A stretch of DNA of 6,611 bases, taken from Rickettsiales bacterium. GTDB taxonomy: Bacteria > Pseudomonadota > Alphaproteobacteria > Rickettsiales > JANQQO01. The notes beneath the pieces were generated by a model. The model had not been told where the DNA came from. It did not search any database and worked only from the letters and a program-made list of their open reading frames with translations. Position numbers and translations under genes: made by a program. Each line of letters opens with the position of its first letter. Position 1 is the first letter of the stretch. Location of the stretch: contig JANQQO010000225.1 in the NCBI GenBank assembly GCA_028289305.1, forward strand, positions 1 through 6,611, given 5' to 3'. This document shows positions 1 to 5,732 of this stretch, piece by piece.

Positions 1-842
1 CCTCGCCCTTTGCTATCTACCATTTCGGGCATTATTCGCCGTATAGTATTGCGGCGAATCTGGTGGCGATCCCGCTGGCGAGCTTGGTGGTGATGCCGAG
101 TGCGCTGCTCGCCATGGTATTGATGCCGCTGGGGCTTGAGGTAGTGGGTCTTGCGCCGATGGGGCTTGGGATTCACGCGATTATTACGATTGCCGATACG
201 ATCACCACCTTGCCGCATGCGCATAGCGTCTTGCCCTCGCCGCCGCCGCTGGCGCTCGGCATCATTACGCTTGGGGGGATATGGCTGTGTTTATGGCGGG
301 GCAGGCTGCGCCTGTTAGGCCTAGCGCCGATTGTGCTAGGGCTGGTGATAAGCCAGTTCACCACCCCGCCAGATATGATTTTGGATGAGAAGGGAAAGCT
401 GTTTGCGCTGCGCGCGGGTGATGGGCAGCTCGTGTTTTCCTCGCGGCGTGCGGCGCGCTATGCCCGCAATACCTGGCTGCAGCATGCGGGCCAGAAAACC
501 GCGGAGGTGAGCCTTAAAGAGCTTGCAACCAGCCATGCGCATCTGCAGGAGCATCAGGGCGTGGTGCTGCAATGTAGCGAGGCGCGCTGTGACTATCAGG
601 CACGTGGGCAGCAAGTGGTGCTGTTTCGCCTGCCGCCGAGTGCGCCGGAGTGGAAAAATGCCTGCAACAACGCTGATTTTGTTATAATACTTGCGCCTTA
701 CCGCGCAGAATGCGATAACATTCCTACGTTGGATACGGCAGCGCTGGCACAATACGGCACGCATACACTATGGATAGACGAGTCAGGCATTTCGACCCAT
801 ACCGTCGCGATGGCGCAGGGCAGGCGCCCCTGGAGCATGTGA
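1..842 (+). CDS. comEC: ComEC/Rec2 family DNA uptake protein, C-terminal part (5' end outside window)
   Basis: ComEC is the inner-membrane channel that carries single-stranded DNA into the cytoplasm during natural transformation. The reading frame is open from base 3 with no start, so the 5' end is outside the window; the GTG at 63 is internal. The first residues (bases 3-62) contain YHFGHYSPYSIAANL, which fits the conserved YHFG...PY...ANL stretch of the competence domain. Hydrophobic segments follow at about 50-155, 249-296 and 306-359, then a soluble tail of about 158 residues from 366. The tail has two nearby cysteines (CSEARC) and ends in GRRPWSM, similar to the short divergent tail I recall in alphaproteobacterial ComEC. 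No HxHxDH metallo-beta-lactamase motif is visible in it. The stop at 840-842 lies 8 bases before the preferred amiC start. Family assignment is fairly sure; active transformation cannot be inferred from this fragment. Confidence 0.85.
   Translation, partial: SPFAIYHFGHYSPYSIAANLVAIPLASLVVMPSALLAMVLMPLGLEVVGLAPMGLGIHAIITIADTITTLPHAHSVLPSPPPLALGIITLGGIWLCLWRGRLRLLGLAPIVLGLVISQFTTPPDMILDEKGKLFALRAGDGQLVFSSRRAARYARNTWLQHAGQKTAEVSLKELATSHAHLQEHQGVVLQCSEARCDYQARGQQVVLFRLPPSAPEWKNACNNADFVIILAPYRAECDNIPTLDTAALAQYGTHTLWIDESGISTHTVAMAQGRRPWSM
680..688 (+). promoter_or_regulatory. Candidate extended -10 promoter for amiC-mrcA, inside comEC
   Basis: TATAAT at 683-688 is a perfect -10 hexamer and is preceded by TG plus one base (680-682), the extended -10 pattern that can work without a good -35. 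No convincing -35 sits 16-18 bases upstream. Transcription would start near 695, giving a leader of about 155 bases before the amiC ATG at 851. The site lies within the comEC coding sequence, so chance occurrence is possible. The position just before the amiC-mrcA pair is what makes it plausible. Confidence 0.45.
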
Positions 843-850
843 TATGCTTC

Positions 851-2083
851 ATGCGGGTGGTGGCGCTATGGCTGTGTGCGCTGCTGATCGTGGTGCCGCA
901 GCAGAGCTTCGCCGATAAAACCATCGTCACCGAAGCGCGGGTGGGCAGTAAGCAGCTTTTTACACGTTTTGTGCTGGGCGTGGCGGATTTGGGGCAGCAT
1001 AAAGTATTTACGCTCGAGCGGCCGGATCGCCTGGTGATCGATATTGCGCATGCGGAATGGAGCGTCTCGTCGTCGCAGCTTGCGGGTGTAGCGAAAAATC
1101 CGATGGTGAAAGCCGTGCGGCATGGAAGGCCGAAGCCCGGCGTGCTGCGCGTGGTGGTGGATTTGGCTGCACCGATTCTGATTAAGAGCGATTTTGTGAT
1201 TAAACCAGGGCCGAAATATCCGCTGCACCGTGTTGTGGTGGATTTTGCACGCGATAAAACTGGAGTGCCGCGCTCTACTGAGAAAACCTTGCCGTGGAAG
1301 GATACAAGGCGGGATACATCGCCCACCGTGTCGCCCACCGCAAAGACGCCGAAACCAACCTTGCGGCCGCGGCCTAAGCAATGGGCGGCAAAGCCGGTGA
1401 TTGTGCTGGATCCTGGCCATGGCGGCATTGACCCGGGTGCGATTGGGCGCACTAGTCGGGTGAATGAAAAGCGCATCACCTTCCAATATGCGGTTGCGCT
1501 GAAAAACGCGCTGGAGAAAACCGGGAAATATAAGGTGGTGCTGACACGCAAAGGAGATTACTACGTGAATTTACGCGATCGGGTGCGCAAGGCGCAGCTG
1601 GCGAAGGGCGATCTGTTCATTTCGCTGCATGCCGATTCGCACCCGAATCGCAATACGCGCGGGCTTTCGGTGTATACCGTGTCGGAGAAGGCGTCAGACC
1701 GGGAGGCGGCCGCATTAGCGAAGCGCGCGAATCGTGAAGACGTGATCACAGGCGTGGATCTGACGATCGAGAGCCCGGAGGTGCGTAATATGCTGATTGA
1801 TCTGGTGCAGCGCGATACGATTAATCAATCGGCGGATTTTGCCGAATTGCTGGTGCGCCAGCTCGGCAATAAGGTGAAGTTGTTGCGCAATACCCACCGT
1901 TTTGCCGGCTTTGTGGTGCTGACTGGGGCGGATGTGCCGTCAGTGTTGATTGAGCTGGGCTATCTTTCGAATGCGCGTGAGGAAAAATTGTTGCAAACCA
2001 AGGCCTACCGGAAGAAATTAGTGGCAGCAATCGCCCGCGCGATTGATACCTATTTCGTTGAACAGCGCGGAAGAGGAGCATAA
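851..2083 (+). CDS. amiC: N-acetylmuramoyl-L-alanine amidase, AmiC type (AMIN + Amidase_3), exported
   Basis: This is a periplasmic zinc amidase that cleaves the bond between N-acetylmuramic acid and L-alanine in peptidoglycan, mainly to split the septum during division. I start it at ATG 851 (410 residues) because the protein then begins with a signal peptide: MR, a hydrophobic core at about residues 3-16, and a likely cleavage site SFA|DK after residue 21. An upstream in-frame ATG at 770 adds 27 charged residues, hides the signal and overlaps comEC. Residues about 24-132 form an AMIN domain (peptidoglycan and septum targeting). A Pro/Thr/Lys-rich linker spans about 133-180. The Amidase_3 domain runs from about 183 to 405, with zinc ligands H190 (PGHGG), E206 (NEK) and H260 (SLHAD) and catalytic E368 (IELGYLSN). 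All key residues are present, so it should be active. The Shine-Dalgarno is weak (GGAG at 832-835, 15 bases away). It is nearly adjacent to mrcA. Confidence 0.93.
   Translation: MRVVALWLCALLIVVPQQSFADKTIVTEARVGSKQLFTRFVLGVADLGQHKVFTLERPDRLVIDIAHAEWSVSSSQLAGVAKNPMVKAVRHGRPKPGVLRVVVDLAAPILIKSDFVIKPGPKYPLHRVVVDFARDKTGVPRSTEKTLPWKDTRRDTSPTVSPTAKTPKPTLRPRPKQWAAKPVIVLDPGHGGIDPGAIGRTSRVNEKRITFQYAVALKNALEKTGKYKVVLTRKGDYYVNLRDRVRKAQLAKGDLFISLHADSHPNRNTRGLSVYTVSEKASDREAAALAKRANREDVITGVDLTIESPEVRNMLIDLVQRDTINQSADFAELLVRQLGNKVKLLRNTHRFAGFVVLTGADVPSVLIELGYLSNAREEKLLQTKAYRKKLVAAIARAIDTYFVEQRGRGA
2074..2078 (+). promoter_or_regulatory. Ribosome binding site of mrcA
   Basis: AGGAG lies 7 bases before ATG 2086 and within the last codons of amiC, which supports this start and suggests translational coupling of the two genes. 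It is the best Shine-Dalgarno sequence before any complete gene in the window. Confidence 0.8.
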
Positions 2084-2085
2084 GC

Positions 2086-4674
2086 ATGGCACCACGCGCA
2101 AAACGCCCGATCAGCAAAACGCCGCAGAAGCAGAAGAAAAGCGCCTCGCGCAGTCTCTGGCGTGCCTTTTTTTATGGCAGCGCGGTGGTAGGAACGGTGC
2201 TGGTGGGCTTGGTGGTGGCGGTGTTTGCTTATTTCAGCCGCGATTTGCCGGATCACGCACAGCTGGCGGATTATAACCCTGCGGTGGTAACGCGGCTTTA
2301 TGCAGCAGATGGCAAGCTGTTGGAGGAATATTCGCGGCAAAACCGCATTTTCGTGCCGATCACAGCGATGCCAACGCGGTTGAAACAGGCATTTCTAGCG
2401 GCGGAGGATAGTAATTTCTATACCCATCCTGGGGTCGATTTTTTCAGCGTGATGCGCGCGATTTCGCAGAATATCAGCCATTATATGGCGGGTAGGAATA
2501 CGCTGATTGGCGCCTCGACGATCACGCAGCAAGTGGCAAAAAACATGCTGCTGACCAATGAGCGTACGCTGACGCGCAAGGTGAAAGAGGCGATTCTCGC
2601 CTTTCGTATGAGTGCGGCGTTCAGCAAAGACCGTATCTTGGAGCTGTATCTCAATGAAATTTACCTCGGTGCTGGGTCGTATGGCGTGGCTGCTGCGGCA
2701 CTCAACTATTTCAACAAATCGATCGATGAGCTAACCGCAGAAGAAGCCGCAATGCTCGCTGCGCTGCCCAAAGCGCCGAGTACGTATGACCCCAGGCGCA
2801 ATTATGACCGGGCGTTAGCGCGGCGTGATTGGGTGCTGGAGCGCATGTATGAAGAAAATTTCCTCACCGAGGAGGAGATGTATGTGGCGATGGACGAGCC
2901 GATTAACTTGCATAGCCGCGATGTGACCGCGACCGCCAATGCCGGATTTTTCGCCGAGGAAGTACGGCGCGGATTGGCCGATCGCTATGGGCAGGATGTG
3001 CTCTATGAAGGCGGGCTCACCGTGCTGACAACGCTGGATCCGGAATTGCAGCATATCGCGCAAAATGCGCTGCGTGATGGCTTGGTGAGCTATGATCGCC
3101 GCCATGGCTTCCACGGGCCCATCACCACGGTGAGTACTGAAGGCTGGGAAGAGCGCTTGCAACAAATGCCGCACCCGGCGGGGTTGGGCGACTGGAAGCT
3201 TGCGGTGGTGCTGAAAATTGGTGATCAGGCCGTGACCATTGGGGTGGAGGATGGCAGCACCGGGTTTATCACCTTCAAGGCGCTGAAATGGGCGCAGCAA
3301 GACACGAGCGGCACCTGGCGGAAGCCGCGCTATGTCTTGAAAAAAGGCGATGTGATCGCGGTGAAGCGCTTAGAAGCGAAGGGCAATGCTTTTGGGGTGC
3401 GCCAAGTGCCGCGGGTGAATGGTGCGATTGTGGCGATGGACCCGCATACCGGCCGCGTGCTCGCGATGGTGGGTGGGCTGACCTATAAGAGCAGTCAATT
3501 TAACCGGGCAACCCAGGCCAAGCGCCAACCCGGCTCAGCGTTTAAACCCTTTGTTTATTTAGCGGCGCTGGAAAACGGGTTTACGCCCTCCTCGCTGATC
3601 AATGATGAGCCGATCGAGTTTGAAATGGGCGAGAAGCGCCGCAAAACCACGCGCCCGCGTATGTCTGAAGCCGAACGCTTGCTCGCGGAGCTGGAGGAGG
3701 AAATGGGGCTGGAAGAGAGGAAAATCTGGGCGCCGCAAAATTATTCCGGCGATTTTTATGGCCCGACCACGCTGCGCACCGGCCTAGAGAAATCGCGCAA
3801 TGTGATGACGGTACATCTGGGCTTAGCGCTTGGGATTGATAAGGTGATGGAAGTGGCGCGCCGCTTTGCGATCAGCGAAAATCCGCAGCGCAATATGGCG
3901 ACCGTGCTCGGTGCGGCCGAGGTGACGTTGCTCGATGTGGTAGCGGCCTATGCGGCGCTGGTGAATGGGGGCAAGAAAGTGGAGCCCGCCTTCATCGAGC
4001 GCACGCAGGATCGCAATGGTAAAACGATTTATCGCCGCGATGCGCGCGAATGCGATAACTGCATCTTTTTTGATGAAGGTGCTATCACCACCTATAACCC
4101 GCCGCTGCTCTTGGATACGCGCGAACAGCTGACCGATCGCCGCACCGCCTATCAGATGGTCTCGATGCTTGAAGGCGTGGTGCAACGCGGTACGGGCGTG
4201 CGTGCGCATGTGATTGGCAAGCCGCTTGCCGGCAAGACGGGGACGACGAATAGCAGTAAAGACGCCTGGTTTATTGGGTTTTCGCCGGATCTGGTGGTGG
4301 GGGTCTATGTTGGGTTTGATCACCCGCGCCCGCTCGGCGAGAAGGAAACGGGGGCGTCAGTGGCGCTGCCGGTATTTGTGAATTTCATGGAGGAAGCGCT
4401 AAAAGACACGCCGGCCATCCCGTTCCGAATTCCGCCGGGCATAAAACTGGTGCGGATTGATAAGAAAACCGGGTTTTTGCCTTCTGGTGAAACGCCGCGG
4501 CGCGAGGTGATTCTCGAGGCGTTTAAATCGGGCACTGAGCCGCAGATTTCAGTAGCGCGCGATGATGTGCCGATGTATTTCACGCCGACCCCCGCCTCAC
4601 AGCAAAGCGAATTTCTCACCACGCCACGCGCGCGCGACCTACCGGTTACCCGCGGCACTGGCGGCATTTATTAA
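2086..4674 (+). CDS. mrcA: Penicillin-binding protein 1A (bifunctional transglycosylase/transpeptidase)
   Basis: This class A PBP polymerises lipid II into glycan strands and cross-links the stem peptides in the periplasm while anchored in the inner membrane. The 862 residues begin with a basic cytoplasmic tail and one membrane segment at about 25-48. The GT51 glycosyltransferase spans about 60-240, with catalytic E107 (AAEDSNFY), GASTITQQ, and the conserved E191 region (ELYLNEIYLG). A middle OB-like region of the PBP1A type follows at about 300-430. The transpeptidase has all three motifs: S484-A-F-K487 (acylated serine), S570-R-N572, and K717-T-G719. A charged, helix-prone stretch at about 515-546, between the first two motifs, looks like an insertion compared with PBP1A sequences I recall. 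The length is normal to slightly long, and the C-terminal tail beyond about 800 is hydrophilic. It starts 2 bases after amiC, so the two are probably one operon. The PBP1A assignment is firm; mrcA and ponA are used for the same gene. Confidence 0.95.
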   Translation: MAPRAKRPISKTPQKQKKSASRSLWRAFFYGSAVVGTVLVGLVVAVFAYFSRDLPDHAQLADYNPAVVTRLYAADGKLLEEYSRQNRIFVPITAMPTRLKQAFLAAEDSNFYTHPGVDFFSVMRAISQNISHYMAGRNTLIGASTITQQVAKNMLLTNERTLTRKVKEAILAFRMSAAFSKDRILELYLNEIYLGAGSYGVAAAALNYFNKSIDELTAEEAAMLAALPKAPSTYDPRRNYDRALARRDWVLERMYEENFLTEEEMYVAMDEPINLHSRDVTATANAGFFAEEVRRGLADRYGQDVLYEGGLTVLTTLDPELQHIAQNALRDGLVSYDRRHGFHGPITTVSTEGWEERLQQMPHPAGLGDWKLAVVLKIGDQAVTIGVEDGSTGFITFKALKWAQQDTSGTWRKPRYVLKKGDVIAVKRLEAKGNAFGVRQVPRVNGAIVAMDPHTGRVLAMVGGLTYKSSQFNRATQAKRQPGSAFKPFVYLAALENGFTPSSLINDEPIEFEMGEKRRKTTRPRMSEAERLLAELEEEMGLEERKIWAPQNYSGDFYGPTTLRTGLEKSRNVMTVHLGLALGIDKVMEVARRFAISENPQRNMATVLGAAEVTLLDVVAAYAALVNGGKKVEPAFIERTQDRNGKTIYRRDARECDNCIFFDEGAITTYNPPLLLDTREQLTDRRTAYQMVSMLEGVVQRGTGVRAHVIGKPLAGKTGTTNSSKDAWFIGFSPDLVVGVYVGFDHPRPLGEKETGASVALPVFVNFMEEALKDTPAIPFRIPPGIKLVRIDKKTGFLPSGETPRREVILEAFKSGTEPQISVARDDVPMYFTPTPASQQSEFLTTPRARDLPVTRGTGGIY

Positions 4675-4675
4675 C

Positions 4676-4697
4676 CAGGTAGTTATTTACTCACCTG
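4676..4697 (+). other. Small hairpin after mrcA, overlapping a -35-like box
   Basis: CAGGTAGT (4676-4683) can pair with ACT-C-ACCTG (4689-4697), leaving the loop TATTT and one bulged C. It begins 2 bases after the mrcA stop. It is not followed by a T-run, so it is a poor intrinsic terminator, but it could help end or stabilise the mrcA message. Its right side overlaps the TTTACT box of the promoter proposed for the next gene. Confidence 0.35.
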
Positions 4698-4715
4698 CCC
4701 CTTATCTGGTATAGT
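4686..4715 (+). promoter_or_regulatory. Candidate promoter of the unknown gene, possibly giving a leaderless mRNA
   Basis: TTTACT (4686-4691, 4 of 6 matches to TTGACA) and TATAGT (4710-4715, 5 of 6 to TATAAT) are separated by 18 bases. A start 6-8 bases after the -10 box falls at 4721-4723, at or next to the ATG at 4722. No Shine-Dalgarno is visible before that ATG, which agrees with a leaderless transcript. The inference rests on spacing only. Confidence 0.5.
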
Positions 4716-4721
4716 GTAGCC

Positions 4722-5549
4722 ATGGGTAACGATACAGTTTTCACATCAGAGCTTTCGGATGTGCATACGTTAGTGCACAAAGTAACGGGTGATGATAATT
4801 CTCTCATCCGAAAAATTGAGACAGTGCCACTTTCTGAGCTTGATGATTTGGCACATACCTCTCTCACCATAGCACGGCCACTTCCGGAGGAGTTTTATGA
4901 AGATGTAAATATAGTGATAAAAGCTATAAGAGACCAGTTGCTCTATTTCCCAGGGGATGAGGGCCGAGGTGTTGCAGGGGAAGTAGAGGCAATTTTGGGC
5001 ATCAGAACAGAAGAACCACGTATAGAGGCAAAAGATCCCTGGCGCGTGCAAATTGATTGCCCTATTCCTGTGGAAATAGCGTGTATGTTGAATGGTGGCA
5101 TAGGCGCTGCAGAAAGAAGCGTCAGCTATTGGCCATTTATAAGTAATGCATTTAGAGACCATATTCGTCAGGAACATCCTCGGTTACAGCAAGAGTATGC
5201 AACGTTAGTAGGAGAAGAAGAAGCAAAAAAGAATCTTCAAGAACCTGCGGCGCAGGCTATAAAAGAGCTTGGGCGTGCTTTAAAAATTGAAAGAATTGTA
5301 ACAGATGCTGTGACCAGCATGTTGCTTCTCGCCTCTGGCTCACGCTCACACGCAGCACATGTGATGGAGAATCCCCATATTGCGAAACAGGTACAAGGAG
5401 CGGCCCGTGAGCTTATGGCACTGTTAGAGAATATGGGTGTGCCTATAAAAGAGATACTGCCTCCTGGCTATACGGTTATTAAAAACCAGCAGCCTGGGCG
5501 CGGTGATGAGGGGAAAGGTGGGGCTGACGACATTGAGCGCAGCCGCTAA
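4722..5549 (+). CDS. Hypothetical protein, unrecognised, AT-rich, probably cytoplasmic
   Basis: I do not recognise this 275-residue protein. It has no signal peptide and no membrane segment. It appears mostly helical and is acidic in its first half (SELSDVH, PLSELDD, PEEFYEDV). A distinctive central stretch reads GAAERSVSYWPFISNAF, followed by a charged helix-prone region and an amphipathic segment near ASGSRSHAAHVM. The tail after IKNQQPG is polar, rich in G, D, E, K and R, and probably disordered. ATG 4722 is preferred: the next methionine is around residue 121, and a promoter lies just upstream. The DNA is AT-richer than its neighbours (25 G+C of 60 in both 4741-4800 and 4861-4920) and uses ATA and AGA codons that the core genes avoid, which suggests foreign or fast-evolving origin. 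Only the last 60 or so bases return to high GC. A coding role is supported by length and amino-acid balance; function is unknown. Confidence 0.72.
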   Translation: MGNDTVFTSELSDVHTLVHKVTGDDNSLIRKIETVPLSELDDLAHTSLTIARPLPEEFYEDVNIVIKAIRDQLLYFPGDEGRGVAGEVEAILGIRTEEPRIEAKDPWRVQIDCPIPVEIACMLNGGIGAAERSVSYWPFISNAFRDHIRQEHPRLQQEYATLVGEEEAKKNLQEPAAQAIKELGRALKIERIVTDAVTSMLLLASGSRSHAAHVMENPHIAKQVQGAARELMALLENMGVPIKEILPPGYTVIKNQQPGRGDEGKGGADDIERSR

Positions 5550-5576
5550 CACCCTAACACTGGTCAAGCGCAGAAA

Positions 5577-5719
5577 AATCTGTTATTTCTAATCGTCATT
5601 GCGAGCGACCGTAAGGGAGCGCGGCAATCTAGTATTTTACTGGATTCCAGCTTTCGCTGGAATGACAATGCTGGATTGCTTCGTCGCCCTGCTCCTCGCA
5701 ATGACGTATGAAACAGATT
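5577..5719. repeat. Compound inverted repeat between the unknown gene and prfB
   Basis: Two related units of about 36-39 bases face each other: one forward at 5594-5632, beginning CGTCATTGCGAG, and one reversed at 5671-5706, ending CTCGCAATGACG. The outer 12 bases match perfectly, and the inner ends GCAATCTAG (5624-5632) and CTGGATTGC (5671-5679) pair with one G-T mismatch. Each unit also has its own ATTGC...GCAAT ends. A further match, AATCTGTT (5577-5584) with AACAGATT (5712-5719), extends the outer palindrome. The unit resembles a dispersed intergenic repeat (GTCATTGCGAG...GCAATC) that I recall from Rickettsiales-like and other proteobacterial genomes. It encodes nothing visible and may act as a mobile palindromic element or an mRNA 3'-end structure. 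Confidence 0.75.
5640..5667. repeat. Second palindromic element nested at the centre of the compound repeat
   Basis: ATTCCAGC (5644-5651) and GCTGGAAT (5656-5663) form a perfect 8-base stem with the loop TTTC. The surrounding bases (CTGG before, GACA after) fit a separate well-spread repeat type whose other strand begins GTCATTCCAGCG. It sits between the two facing units of the larger repeat, so it may have inserted there, or the two types may have been copied as one block. Confidence 0.65.
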
Positions 5720-5732
5720 ATATGTATATTTT

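Noticed and set aside
724..1551. A 275-residue open frame on the minus strand across the comEC end and amiC
   Set aside because: It is the shadow of GC-rich amiC, which has a complete signal peptide, domains and catalytic residues on the + strand.
3823..4323. A 166-residue minus-strand open frame in mrcA
   Set aside because: It is opposite the conserved transpeptidase region, including the KTG motif, and its composition (many His, Arg, Ile) is that of a reverse-strand shadow.
4770..5177. A 135-residue open frame on the minus strand inside the unknown gene
   Set aside because: It is rich in Cys, Tyr, His and Ile in an improbable mix, has no supporting start signal, and lies wholly opposite the longer, better balanced + strand frame.
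5571..5584. CAGAAAAATCTG as an intrinsic terminator of the unknown gene
   Set aside because: The stem is only four base pairs and there is no T-run after it.
5719..5730. TATATG and TATATT as a -10 box for prfB
   Set aside because: No -35-like sequence is placed correctly, the region is simply AT-rich, and the second box would start transcription inside the coding sequence.
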